DNA from: Polaromonas sp.
Lineage (GTDB): Bacteria; Pseudomonadota; Gammaproteobacteria; Burkholderiales; Burkholderiaceae_C
Reading direction: 5' to 3'
Length of the DNA: 36,471 nt
Assembly (NCBI GenBank): GCA_013824015.1
Contig: PNNC01000200.1
Location: forward strand, 1-36,471
Made by a program: the position numbers and the translations under genes
Notes under the pieces: generated by a model
What the model was told of the DNA's origin: nothing
Databases searched by the model: none
The model's input: only the letters and a program-made list of their open reading frames with translations
Part shown: positions 8,944 to 17,097 of the stretch, piece after piece
Numbering within the stretch: the stretch's first letter is position 1
Layout: every line of letters starts with the position of its first letter

Positions 8944-9870
8944 TCAGGACGGGTTCAGAAAATCTTGCAGCAGGCGGGTCACCAGCGCCGGCTGTTCGTG
9001 CACGATCCAGTGTGAGGCGCCCGGGATCTTGTGCAGCTGCATCTCAGGCACCCAGGCGTCCAGACCCTCGACCAGCGCCGGCGGCAGCGCGATATCGTCC
9101 ATGGCCCAGAGCACCAGCGTCGGCAAGCGCACGGTCAGCAGTTCCGGCGGCAGGGTCACCGCGGCCGCTGCCGGGTCTTGGGGACGCGGCGGCCGCAGCG
9201 GCGAGGCGCGGTAGAGGTTGCAGCCGCCGGTCAGGCCGGCGCGCCAGATCGCCCGGTACTGGTCTTTCACCGCGTCCGTCAGCCAGGCCGGCGTGCCGGC
9301 CTGCGGATCCTTGCCATTGGTCAAGAACTGCCAGAGCCGGCGGAAATCGTCCTCGGCCAGCAGGGTTTCGGCGTCCGGGCGGATCAGGAAGTTCATGTAG
9401 GCGCTGGACGCCTGCTGCGCCGGCGAATGCTGCAACTCGCGCAGAAAAGTCCCCGGGTGCGGCGAATTGATGATCACCAGTTTTTTCATCAGCTGCGGCA
9501 GCGTCGCCGCGACACTCCAGGCGACCGCGCCGCCCCAGTCGTGGGCCACCAGCGCTTCAAGCTGGCCATTCGGCGCGACCTCGGCCACCAGCGCCGCGAT
9601 GTCCTGCACCAGGTGTTTGGCGCGGTAGGCCGCCGCATCGGTGGGTGCGCTGGATTGCTCAAACCCGCGCAAATTGGGGGCAATACAGAAATAGCCGCCG
9701 TTGGCAGGCTGGGCAAAGTGTTCGAGCAGGCCATCCCAGACAAAGGCGGCTTCCGGGAAACCGTGCAGAAACATCAGCACTGGCCGGTCGGCGTCGCCCG
9801 CCATGCGGCAGGACAGGGTGATGCCGTGGGGCAGGGTCAGCTGGCGGGTCTCGATCATGATGCTATGCAT
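8944..9870 (-). CDS. Alpha/beta hydrolase, epoxide-hydrolase-like
   Basis: 308 residues, alpha/beta hydrolase fold. The oxyanion motif HGFPEA is at 36-41. The nucleophile elbow is HDWGG with Asp (D111), not Ser, which points to epoxide hydrolase or haloalkanoate dehalogenase chemistry. The acid is in AMDDIALP (D258/D259), the catalytic His in GASHWIV (H287), and cap tyrosines Y158 and Y220 (NLYRA) match epoxide hydrolases, so that is preferred. No signal peptide, hence cytosolic. The start is ATG 9870 or, 12 bases inside, ATG 9858; neither has a good ribosome binding site. Natural substrate unknown. The gene is a single unit bracketed by inverted copies A and B of a dispersed palindrome, copy B touching its start codon, which suggests insertion into the engB neighbourhood (inference). 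Confidence 0.88.
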   Translation of the reverse strand: MHSIMIETRQLTLPHGITLSCRMAGDADRPVLMFLHGFPEAAFVWDGLLEHFAQPANGGYFCIAPNLRGFEQSSAPTDAAAYRAKHLVQDIAALVAEVAPNGQLEALVAHDWGGAVAWSVAATLPQLMKKLVIINSPHPGTFLRELQHSPAQQASSAYMNFLIRPDAETLLAEDDFRRLWQFLTNGKDPQAGTPAWLTDAVKDQYRAIWRAGLTGGCNLYRASPLRPPRPQDPAAAAVTLPPELLTVRLPTLVLWAMDDIALPPALVEGLDAWVPEMQLHKIPGASHWIVHEQPALVTRLLQDFLNPS

Positions 9871-9916
9871 TTAATAGCTGCCCGCCCATGTCAGTCATGG
9901 GCTGGAGGCAGATTTG
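9870..9916 (+). repeat. Dispersed palindrome, copy B
   Basis: TTTAATAGCTGCCCGCCCATG, five bases, then CATGGGCTGGAGGC and AGATTTG. The arms GCCCATG (9884-9890) and CATGGGC (9896-9902) are perfect. It abuts the start codon of the hydrolase, so any leader of that gene runs through the repeat. Confidence 0.8.
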
Positions 9917-9951
9917 TCTCAAAAAATGCAGAGCGGCCGGCGTGCCGGCTC

Positions 9952-10752
9952 CTAGCCGGCTTCGGGCTCGTCTGCAGCCGGCGGGGCCGCCGCTGCCGCC
10001 TCTTCCAGGGCGTTCGGATGCGCCCACTGCCACAGGTGCTGGGCCACTTCCTCCACACCCTGCCGCTTCAGCGCCGAGAACAGTTTGACATCGCCGCCGC
10101 CGGCCTGCAGTCGCACAATGGACAGGGCCCGGGCCGCCTCGGTCTTGTTGAGCTTGTCGGACTTGGTCAGCAGCACCAGGAATTTCAGGCCTTCTTCCAC
10201 CCGGGGGCGGATCACATCGAGCAGGATCTCGTCGAGTTCGGTCAGGCCCAGGCGCGGATCGCACAGCAGTACCACGCCCCGGAGGTTGTCGCGTGTCTGC
10301 AGGTAGTTGCCCATGACCTGCTGCCAGCGGTACTTGGCCGCCTTGGGCACGGCCGCATAGCCATACCCCGGCAGATCGGCCAGCACGGCGTCGGTCACGC
10401 CCTGTTTGCCCAGCGAGAACAGGTTGATGCTCTGGGTGCGGCCGGGCGTTTTCGATGCGAAAGCCAGGCGGTTGATCTGCGTCAGCGTGTTGATGCAGGT
10501 GGACTTGCCGGCATTGGAGCGCCCGACAAAGGCAATTTCGGGGTGCTCGTACAGGGGCAGGTGCTTGAGTTCGGGGGCGGTGGTCAGGAATTTGGCCGTG
10601 TGCAGCCACCCCATGGCGATTTTCGCCTCGGCAGAGGGCGGCACCTGGGCCGCCAGCGCCGCCGCCATTTTGGCCGCCGCCACTTTGGGGATGGGCCGCT
10701 TGTGGCTGGGCTTCTGCGTTTTGATGGGTGTGGATCGGGGAGATATGCTCAT
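9952..10752 (-). CDS. engB: Ribosome biogenesis GTPase EngB (YihA/YsxC)
   Basis: 266-residue GTPase of the TrmE-Era-EngA-EngB group, needed for 50S subunit assembly. Motifs are G1 GRSNAGKS (77-84), G2 in KTPGRTQ, G3 DLPGYG (126-131), G4 TKSD and G5 SALKR. It is longer than the ~210-residue E. coli protein, with a basic, Ala-rich N-terminal extension of about 45 residues and an Ala/Glu-rich C-terminal tail; both look low-complexity. The frame stays open far upstream, antisense to resB, but the start MSISPRS at 10752 is the sensible one. Divergent from cytochrome c4, a neighbourhood seen in many beta- and gammaproteobacteria. An alternative start at internal Met30 or Met47 would remove part of the extension. 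Confidence 0.95.
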   Translation of the reverse strand: MSISPRSTPIKTQKPSHKRPIPKVAAAKMAAALAAQVPPSAEAKIAMGWLHTAKFLTTAPELKHLPLYEHPEIAFVGRSNAGKSTCINTLTQINRLAFASKTPGRTQSINLFSLGKQGVTDAVLADLPGYGYAAVPKAAKYRWQQVMGNYLQTRDNLRGVVLLCDPRLGLTELDEILLDVIRPRVEEGLKFLVLLTKSDKLNKTEAARALSIVRLQAGGGDVKLFSALKRQGVEEVAQHLWQWAHPNALEEAAAAAPPAADEPEAG

Positions 10753-10890
10753 AATAGGGATTGTCCCCCAAGCCATTGTAAAATCAGGGAGTTTTGCGTG
10801 AAGTTGCTGTCCCGACGGGGCTTTTTTATGCAGCTTGAAGCGCGTGCTGATTGCCAAGTCCACTTTAGAGTCAACTATTAAACCCCCGAT

Positions 10891-11535
10891 ATGAAGCCAG
10901 TTTCCACTTCGTTGATTACCTGTTTGTTGGCCGCCCTGCTGGCCGTGCCGGCGCTGTCCATGGCGGCTGGCGAGGCCGCCCCGGCCAAGGCCGCCAAACC
11001 CGACCTTGTCAAGGGTGCGGCGACCTATGCCGCGGTCTGTGTGGCTTGCCACGCGGCTGATGGCAATTCGGCGATCGCCGCCAACGCCAAACTGGCGCAG
11101 CAGCATCCCGAGTACCTGGTCAAGCAGTTGCAGGAGTTCAAGTCCGGCAAGCGCAAAAACGCCATCATGCAGGGCTTCGCTGCAGCGTTGTCGGATGACG
11201 ACATGCGCAATATCTCCTATTGGGTCGCGTCCAGGCCGGTCAAGCCCGGTTTTGCCAAGGACAAGGCGCTGGTCGCCCTCGGCGAGCGCATTTACCGCGG
11301 TGGCATCTCGGACCGCCAGGTGCCGGCCTGCGCAGGCTGCCACAGCCCCAACGGTGCCGGCGTTCCTTCCCAGTACCCGCGCCTGGGTGGCCAGCATGCC
11401 GAATACACCGCCACCCAGCTGACGACGTTCCGCGACGGTGGCCGCGCCAACAGCCTGCAGATGAGCCAGGTTGCGGCCAAGTTGAACGACCGCGAGATCC
11501 GCGCGGTGGCCGATTACATCGCCGGTTTGCGCTGA
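10891..11535 (+). CDS. Di-haem cytochrome c4
   Basis: 214-residue periplasmic electron carrier. A Sec signal peptide spans ~1-25 (cleavage near SMA-A), then two class I haem c domains with CVACH (50-54) and CAGCH (147-151). Likely axial Met residues are M93 (IMQGF) and M191 (LQMSQ). Cytochrome c4 usually passes electrons from the bc1 complex to terminal oxidases or other acceptors. It is the first gene before the System II assembly genes that would attach its haems, but an intrinsic terminator (11644-11676) separates it from resB, so it is probably its own transcript. The ribosome binding site before ATG 10891 is weak. Confidence 0.93.
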   Translation: MKPVSTSLITCLLAALLAVPALSMAAGEAAPAKAAKPDLVKGAATYAAVCVACHAADGNSAIAANAKLAQQHPEYLVKQLQEFKSGKRKNAIMQGFAAALSDDDMRNISYWVASRPVKPGFAKDKALVALGERIYRGGISDRQVPACAGCHSPNGAGVPSQYPRLGGQHAEYTATQLTTFRDGGRANSLQMSQVAAKLNDREIRAVADYIAGLR

Positions 11536-11643
11536 AGCCCCGGCCGCGCGTCGGCGCCGCCGCCAGCAAGCAGCCTTTTTGCAGAAACAGGGCGCTTTCC
11601 AGCGGTTTGTTGTGAACCCCGGCCGATTTTTACACTCCATACC

Positions 11644-11676
11644 AGGGCGGGTCTCGATGCGGGCCCGCCCTTTTTT
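11644..11676 (+). terminator. Rho-independent terminator between cytochrome c4 and resB
   Basis: GGGCGGG (11645-11651) pairs with CCCGCCC (11664-11670), extended by wobble and C-G pairs, followed by six T. It lies 110 bases after the cytochrome c4 stop and 33 bases before the resB start. Confidence 0.9.
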
Positions 11677-11709
11677 ATTGCAGATCACCTTGCCCACCGC
11701 CCCACACGC

Positions 11710-13893
11710 ATGACAGTTTCCACCCACGGCCTGCGGCTCAAGTCCGGCTCCCACGCCCTGCGCTCCAGCGTGGAGCTGTTGTCGTCGATGCGCTTTTCGA
11801 TCTCGCTGCTGACGGTCATCTGCATCGCCTCGGTGATCGGAACCGTGCTCAAGCAGCAGGAGCCGCTGTCCAATTACGTCAACCAGTTCGGCCCGTTCTG
11901 GGCCGAGGTGTTCCGCACGGCCAGCCTGAACACCGTCTACAGCGCCTGGTGGTTCATGCTGATCCTGGCATTCCTGGTGCTGTCCACCTCGCTGTGTATC
12001 GCCCGCAACACGCCCAAGATCCTGGCCGACTGGAGCCAGCTCAAGGAAAACGTCCGTGAGCAAAGCCTCAAGGCCTTCGGCCACCGCGCCGAGCAGGCGC
12101 TGGCGGAAGCGCCCGAGGCCGCAGCGCGGCGCATCGGCCAGACCCTGGTGCAGGGCGGCTGGAAGGTCAAGCTGCAGCAGCGCGACGCGCCGGGCGGCAG
12201 CGGCTGGATGGTCGCTGCCAAGGCCGGCGCCGCCAACAAGCTCGGCTACATCGCCGCGCACGGCGCCATCGTGCTGGTCTGTGTCGGCGGTCTGCTTGAC
12301 GGCGACCTGGTGGTGCGCGCGCAGATGTGGCTCAACAACAAGACCATCTACAGCGGCGGCGGCCTGATTGCCGACGTGCCGGCCCAGCACCGGCTCAGCG
12401 AGCGCAACCCGACCTTCCGCGCCAACCTGCTGGTGGCTGAAGGCACGCAGTCCAGCACCGCCATCCTGAACCAGCCCGGCGGTGTGTTGTTGCAGGACCT
12501 GCCCTTTTCGGTGGAACTCAAGAAGTTCATCGTCGAGTACTACTCGACCGGCATGCCCAAGCTGTTCGCCAGCGAGATCGTGATCCACGACCGCGAAACC
12601 GGCGAGAAGATTCCGCATCGCGTCGAGGTCAACCATCCGGCGCACCACAAAGGCATCGAGATTTACCAGTCCAGTTTTGATGACGGCGGCTCCAGCGTCA
12701 CGCTCAAGGCCGTGCCCATGGCCGTGGGTGCGCAGCCCTCGAGCAAGCCGTTTGAGATCCAGGGCACGATTGGCGGTTCGAGCAGCCTGACCAACGGCGA
12801 CGAAAAAATGACGCTGGAATACACCGCGTTGCGTGTCATCAACGTCGAGAACTTCAGCGGCTCCGGCAACCTCGGCGCTTCCGGCGCGGACGTGCGCAAG
12901 GTCGACTTGCGGCAGTCCATCGATGCCCGCCTCGGTGCGGCCAACAAGACCCGCGAGCAGAAGGAGTTGCGCAACGTCGGCCCCAGCCTGACCTACAAGC
13001 TGCGAGACGCGGCTGGCCAGGCGCGTGAATTCCACAACTACATGCTGCCGGTCAAGATGGACAGTGCCGAGTCCACCCCGGCGCTGTTTCTGCTCGGGGT
13101 GCGTGAAACGCCGGCCGAGCCTTTCCAGTACCTGCGCATCCCGGCCGACGAGCAGGCCAGCATGGACGGCTTTCTGCGGATGCGTCGGGCGCTGGCCGAC
13201 CCGGTCCAGCGCGAGCGCGCCGTGCAGCGTTATGTGCGCCAGGCGATTGCGGCAGACCGTCCCGACCTGGCCCAGCAACTGGCGGCATCCGCCTCGCGTG
13301 CGCTGGCTTTGTTCGCCGGGTCGGACCAGCCGGCGACCGCGGGCCAGCCCAGGCCGGTCGCCGGCCTGCAGGCCATCTCTGACTTCATGGAGGCCAATGT
13401 GCCGGAAGCCGAGCGCAACCGCGCCGGCGAGGTGCTGGTGCGCATCCTCAATGGCGTGTTGTTCGAGCTGGCCCAGCTCACGCGCGAACAAAACGGGCTC
13501 CAGCCCCTGCCGCTGGATGACAGAACCCAGGCCTGGATGGCGCAGGCGGTGTTGTCGCTCAGCGATGCCCATCACTACCCGGCGCCGATGGCGTTTGAAC
13601 TCAAGGACTTCACCCAGGTGCAGGCCAGCGTGTTCCAGGTGACACGCACCCCGGGCAAAAACATTGTTTACCTCGGCTGCGCGCTGTTGATCCTCGGCAT
13701 TTTTGCGATGCTGTATGTGCGCGAGCGCCGACTCTGGGTCTGGCTGGCGCCAGCCGGCGCAGATACCGGAAAAGGCCCAGAATCAGGGACCGGCAGCCAG
13801 GCCACCATGGCGCTGTCGACCAACCGGCAGACCCTGGAAGTCGACCGCGAATTCGAGATGTTGAAGACCAAACTTTTACAGGTGCCACGATGA
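11710..13893 (+). CDS. ccsB: Cytochrome c biogenesis protein ResB/CcsB (System II)
   Basis: 727-residue inner-membrane protein which, with CcsA, exports haem and attaches it to apocytochromes in the periplasm. Predicted membrane segments are ~28-48, ~79-98, ~178-198 (with H184, a candidate haem ligand) and ~651-672, enclosing the large periplasmic domain (~200-650) typical of the family. The N-terminus up to LLSSMRFSISLLT looks conserved, so the start at 11710 is kept although no clear ribosome binding site precedes it. The stop overlaps the ccsA start (ATGA, 13890-13893), so the two subunits are translationally coupled. System II rather than Ccm is usual in Burkholderiales. Confidence 0.94.
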   Translation: MTVSTHGLRLKSGSHALRSSVELLSSMRFSISLLTVICIASVIGTVLKQQEPLSNYVNQFGPFWAEVFRTASLNTVYSAWWFMLILAFLVLSTSLCIARNTPKILADWSQLKENVREQSLKAFGHRAEQALAEAPEAAARRIGQTLVQGGWKVKLQQRDAPGGSGWMVAAKAGAANKLGYIAAHGAIVLVCVGGLLDGDLVVRAQMWLNNKTIYSGGGLIADVPAQHRLSERNPTFRANLLVAEGTQSSTAILNQPGGVLLQDLPFSVELKKFIVEYYSTGMPKLFASEIVIHDRETGEKIPHRVEVNHPAHHKGIEIYQSSFDDGGSSVTLKAVPMAVGAQPSSKPFEIQGTIGGSSSLTNGDEKMTLEYTALRVINVENFSGSGNLGASGADVRKVDLRQSIDARLGAANKTREQKELRNVGPSLTYKLRDAAGQAREFHNYMLPVKMDSAESTPALFLLGVRETPAEPFQYLRIPADEQASMDGFLRMRRALADPVQRERAVQRYVRQAIAADRPDLAQQLAASASRALALFAGSDQPATAGQPRPVAGLQAISDFMEANVPEAERNRAGEVLVRILNGVLFELAQLTREQNGLQPLPLDDRTQAWMAQAVLSLSDAHHYPAPMAFELKDFTQVQASVFQVTRTPGKNIVYLGCALLILGIFAMLYVRERRLWVWLAPAGADTGKGPESGTGSQATMALSTNRQTLEVDREFEMLKTKLLQVPR

Positions 13894-15242
13894 ACACCAC
13901 CACGACACTGAGCTCGCGCGCAACCGACGCGACCACCATCAGCCTGCAGGAAGGCTACTTTGCCAGGCGCAGCCTGGCCGACTGGATTTTTGCGGCGCTG
14001 GTGCTGGCCGGCGGCCTGTTCGCCTTTGCCCGTTACCACGGCTTCATGGATGTGTACGAAAAAGGCATCCTGCTCGGCACCATTCCGGCCGCCATTGCGA
14101 TGGGCTGGTTCTGGCGCCCGCTGCGGGTGCTGATGGCGGCGGTGACGGTGTTCTCGCTGCTGGGCATCGTGTCCTACCAGGGGGAGCTGGCGCGCGCCGA
14201 GCAGGTGTTCTGGCTCAAGTACTTCCTGTCCAGCCAGTCGGCCATCCTCTGGATGAGCGTGCTGTTTTTCATGAGCACCGTGTTTTACTGGCTGGGCATG
14301 TTCATCCGCCAGCAGGGCGATGCGCTGGAGTCGCTGGGCAGCAAGATCGCCTGGGTGGCGGTCGGCATGGCGCTGATCGGCACCATGGTGCGCTGGTATG
14401 AGAGCTACCTGATCGGTGCCGACGTCGGCCATATTCCCGTCAGCAACCTGTACGAAGTGTTTGTGCTGTTCTGCTGGATGACGGCCGCGTTTTACCTCTA
14501 CTTCGAAGCCCAGTACAACACCCGCGCCATGGGTGCGTTTGTGATGCTGGTGGTCAGTGCCGCGGTCGGTTTCCTGCTCTGGTACACGGTGGTGCGCGAG
14601 GCGCATGAAATCCAGCCGCTGGTGCCGGCGCTCAAAAGCTGGTGGATGAAGCTGCATGTGCCGGCGAACTTCATCGGTTATGGCATGTTTGCGCTGGCCG
14701 CCATGGTGGCGCTGGCCTACCTGATCAAGCAGCAGGCGGCGGAGACGCGCTGGTACAAACTGACGCCGCTGTGGATGCTCGGCGTGGTGCTGTGTTTTGT
14801 GCCGATTGTTTTCCGCAAGTCGCCGGCCGATGTCGGTGGCGGCAACTACTGGGCCGGCTACCTGCTGGTCTCCGGCCTGATCGCGGCCGGCATCCTGCTC
14901 GGGCGCAAGAGGATTGCCGCGCGCCTGCCGTCGGCCGAGGTGCTCGACGATGTGATGTACAAGGCGATTGCCGTGGGTTTTGCCTTTTTCACCATCGCGA
15001 CCGTGCTGGGCGCGCTCTGGGCGGCCGAGGCCTGGGGCGGTTACTGGAGCTGGGATCCCAAGGAAACCTGGGCCCTGATCGTCTGGCTCAACTATGCGGC
15101 CTGGCTGCACATGCGCCTGGTCAAGGGCCTGCGCGGTACCGTGGCGTCCTGGTGGGCGCTGGTGGGGCTGGCCGTGACCACGTTTGCCTTCCTGGGCGTC
15201 AACATGTTCCTGTCCGGCCTGCACAGTTACGGAACCTTGTAG
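13890..15242 (+). CDS. ccsA: Cytochrome c assembly protein ResC/CcsA (System II haem lyase)
   Basis: 450-residue polytopic membrane protein of the haem-handling superfamily. The tryptophan-rich WWD signature GGYWSWDPKETWAL lies at about residues 382-395, flanked by candidate haem-ligand histidines (H254 in KLHVPANF and the His of WLHMRL). It forms the cytochrome c synthetase with CcsB, whose gene overlaps it by four bases. The first ~35 residues are Thr/Ser-rich and precede the first membrane segment. msrP follows after 83 bases; that gap holds a possible ECF-type promoter. Confidence 0.95.
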   Translation: MNTTTTLSSRATDATTISLQEGYFARRSLADWIFAALVLAGGLFAFARYHGFMDVYEKGILLGTIPAAIAMGWFWRPLRVLMAAVTVFSLLGIVSYQGELARAEQVFWLKYFLSSQSAILWMSVLFFMSTVFYWLGMFIRQQGDALESLGSKIAWVAVGMALIGTMVRWYESYLIGADVGHIPVSNLYEVFVLFCWMTAAFYLYFEAQYNTRAMGAFVMLVVSAAVGFLLWYTVVREAHEIQPLVPALKSWWMKLHVPANFIGYGMFALAAMVALAYLIKQQAAETRWYKLTPLWMLGVVLCFVPIVFRKSPADVGGGNYWAGYLLVSGLIAAGILLGRKRIAARLPSAEVLDDVMYKAIAVGFAFFTIATVLGALWAAEAWGGYWSWDPKETWALIVWLNYAAWLHMRLVKGLRGTVASWWALVGLAVTTFAFLGVNMFLSGLHSYGTL

Positions 15243-15258
15243 CCAGCCCCTGAATCCT

Positions 15259-15287
15259 TGTAAGAAGTCGCTGCGTATCCCGACTAA
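15259..15287 (+). promoter_or_regulatory. Candidate ECF-sigma promoter of msrPQ
   Basis: TGTAAG (15259-15264), 16 bases, CGACTAA (15281-15287). This resembles extracytoplasmic-function sigma promoters (GTAA-type -35, CG(A/T)C-type -10) and not the sigma-70 consensus. It lies 38 bases upstream of the msrP ATG. The assignment is by eye and tentative. Confidence 0.4.
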
Positions 15288-15325
15288 CCGGTCAAACCTC
15301 ACCAAAACGACGACAAGGACACAAG

Positions 15326-16324
15326 ATGCTGATCAAGACCCACAACAGCGGATTTATTCACCCGGTCTCCAGCGAGATCACGCCCGAGGGCATTTACCAG
15401 CAGCGCCGCGACATGATCCGGCTGATGGCCGGCGGCGCCGCCGGTGCGGCCCTGGCCGGCTGGGCCGGCCGCGAGGCGCTGGCCCAGGGCGTGGCCAGAC
15501 CCGGCAAGCTGGCGCCCCTGCCGGGCGCCAAGTCAGGCGTGGCCGGCGCGGTGACCATGGAAAAGGTCACCGACTACAAGGACGCCAGCACCTATAACAA
15601 CTTCTACGAGTTCGGCACCGACAAGGCCGATCCGGCCAAAAATGCCGGCACGCTGGTGACCAAGCCCTGGACGGTGGTGGTCGACGGTCTGGTCAAGCAG
15701 CCGAAAACATACGCGATCGAGGACCTGCTCAAGCTCAGCGCCCAGGAAGAACGCATTTACCGGATGCGCTGCGTCGAAGGCTGGTCCATGGTGATTCCCT
15801 GGGTCGGTTATTCGATGGCCGAGCTGGTCAAAAAGGTCGAGCCGCTGGGCAATGCCAAATACGTCGAGTTCATCACCCAGGCCGATCCCAAGACCATGCC
15901 GTTTGTCGGCTCGCGTGTGCTCGACTGGCCCTATGTCGAGGCCCTGCGTCTGGACGAAGCCATGAACCCCTTGACGCTGCTGGCTTTCGGCATGTATGGC
16001 GAGGTGATGCCGAACCAGAACGGCGCGCCGGTGCGTCTGGTGGTGCCCTGGAAGTACGGCTTCAAGAGCGGCAAGAGCATTGTCAGGATCCGCTTCACCG
16101 ACAAGGAGCCACGCACCGCGTGGAACAAGGCCGCGGCCAACGAATACGGCTTTTATTCCAACGTGAATCCGAATGTGGACCACCCGCGCTGGAGCCAGGC
16201 CACCGAACGCCGCATTGGTGAGGACGGCCTGTTTGCCAAAAAACGCAAGACCCTGATGTTCAACGGCTACGAGGCGCAGGTCGGCCAGCTCTACGCCGGC
16301 ATGGACCTCAAGAAGAACTTCTGA
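15326..16324 (+). CDS. msrP: Periplasmic methionine sulfoxide reductase, molybdenum subunit MsrP (YedY)
   Basis: 332 residues. A Tat signal carries the twin arginines R27-R28 in [10 protein letters not shown], then a Gly/Ala hydrophobic stretch (~35-46), with cleavage near ALAQ. The mature protein is a sulfite-oxidase-fold enzyme whose molybdopterin ligand Cys is C149 in [11 protein letters not shown]. It repairs Met-SO in oxidatively damaged periplasmic proteins using electrons from the haem membrane protein MsrQ, encoded next. The tail ends AGMDLKKNF, as in relatives. It lies directly behind the cytochrome c assembly genes. The twin Arg sits further from the N-terminus than in most Tat signals, a known feature of YedY. 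Confidence 0.96.
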   Translation: MLIKTHNSGFIHPVSSEITPEGIYQQRRDMIRLMAGGAAGAALAGWAGREALAQGVARPGKLAPLPGAKSGVAGAVTMEKVTDYKDASTYNNFYEFGTDKADPAKNAGTLVTKPWTVVVDGLVKQPKTYAIEDLLKLSAQEERIYRMRCVEGWSMVIPWVGYSMAELVKKVEPLGNAKYVEFITQADPKTMPFVGSRVLDWPYVEALRLDEAMNPLTLLAFGMYGEVMPNQNGAPVRLVVPWKYGFKSGKSIVRIRFTDKEPRTAWNKAAANEYGFYSNVNPNVDHPRWSQATERRIGEDGLFAKKRKTLMFNGYEAQVGQLYAGMDLKKNF

Positions 16325-16330
16325 TGAATA

Positions 16331-16408
16331 GGGCCCCCACGCTCGTCACTGCGTGTACGTCGCTGCCCCCCGAGGGGGCGCCATCCGCCTTGGGGCGGCC
16401 CGGCGGCG
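16331..16408 (+). repeat. REP-like triple-hairpin element between msrP and msrQ
   Basis: Three perfect inverted repeats in a row: CACGC/GCGTG (16338-16342, 16351-16355), GCCCCC/GGGGGC (16365-16370, 16374-16379, loop CGA) and CCGCC/GGCGG (16385-16389, 16394-16398, loop TTGG). I recall very similar GC-rich blocks scattered through Comamonadaceae genomes (memory, not searched). It fills the whole msrP-msrQ gap and ends next to the msrQ start codon. Confidence 0.75.
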
Positions 16409-16409
16409 G

Positions 16410-17063
16410 ATGAGTGCCGCGTTTAACAAAGCGTTGCTGCACCCGGCGGCCAAGCCACTGGTGTTCCTGCTGGCGCTGCTGCCCTTTGCCTGGCTGTTGT
16501 ATGGCGCTGTCACCAACAACCTGGGCGCCAACCCGGCCGAACACCTGATCCGTGCCACCGGCGACTGGACCCTGCGGTTTCTGTGTATCGTGCTGGCGGT
16601 CACGCCACTGCGGGTGATCAGCAGTACACCGGCGCTGGCGCGTTTCCGGCGCATGCTGGGGCTGTTCAGCTACTTCTATGTAGTGATCCACCTGCTGAGC
16701 TACAGCTGGTTCGACATGGGCTTTGACGTGGCCGAGATCATCAAGGACATCATCAAGCGCCCCTTCATCCTCGTCGGATTTTCAGCCTTCCTGCTGCTGA
16801 CGCCGTTGGCGGCCACGTCCTTCAACGCCGCCATCAAAAAGCTGGGCGCCAGGCGCTGGCAGCTGCTGCACAAGCTGGTCTACCTGATTGCCGGGCTGGG
16901 CTTGCTGCACTTTTTCTGGATGCGTTCGGGCAAGAACGACTTTGCCGAGGTCGCGGTGTACGCCGCCATTCTTGCCGTGCTGCTGGGCTGGCGGGTTCAG
17001 CAATACATGAAGAAAAAACGCCCCCAGCCCATGCCGGGCATGGGCAAGCAGCTATCAAAATAA
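16410..17063 (+). CDS. msrQ: Haem-binding membrane subunit MsrQ (YedZ)
   Basis: 217-residue inner-membrane b-type haem protein that feeds quinol or flavin-derived electrons to MsrP. About six membrane segments are visible, with candidate haem-ligand histidines in VVIHLLSYSW, WQLLHKLVYL and GLLHFFWMR. The frame opens at 16353, but the extra residues are encoded by the REP-like element, and the family-like N-terminus MSAAFNKALLHP starts at ATG 16410; GGCGGCGG from the element would have to act as the ribosome binding site. The last ~12 residues (PQPMPGMGKQLSK) are encoded by copy C of the dispersed palindrome, so both edges of the gene touch repeats. Confidence 0.93.
   Translation: MSAAFNKALLHPAAKPLVFLLALLPFAWLLYGAVTNNLGANPAEHLIRATGDWTLRFLCIVLAVTPLRVISSTPALARFRRMLGLFSYFYVVIHLLSYSWFDMGFDVAEIIKDIIKRPFILVGFSAFLLLTPLAATSFNAAIKKLGARRWQLLHKLVYLIAGLGLLHFFWMRSGKNDFAEVAVYAAILAVLLGWRVQQYMKKKRPQPMPGMGKQLSK
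17024..17060 (-). repeat. Dispersed palindrome, copy C
   Basis: On the plus strand CCAGCCCATG, four bases, GCATGGGC, then AAGCAGCTATCAAAA, so the element points to the minus strand. The arms GCCCATG and CATGGGC are perfect. Unusually, it lies inside a reading frame, encoding the C-terminus of MsrQ. Confidence 0.75.
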
Positions 17064-17097
17064 TAGTAGAGCGCGCCCGGCCTGCCGGCCAGGAGGT

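Noticed and set aside
10801-10830. Possible terminator (CCCGACGGGG followed by six T) before cytochrome c4
   Set aside because: The stem is only about three pairs with a tight loop, and no plus-strand transcript precedes it.
10753-13575. Long minus-strand frame running into engB from opposite resB and cytochrome c4
   Set aside because: Only the final 266 codons are EngB. The rest is antisense to well-supported genes and lacks any family resemblance.
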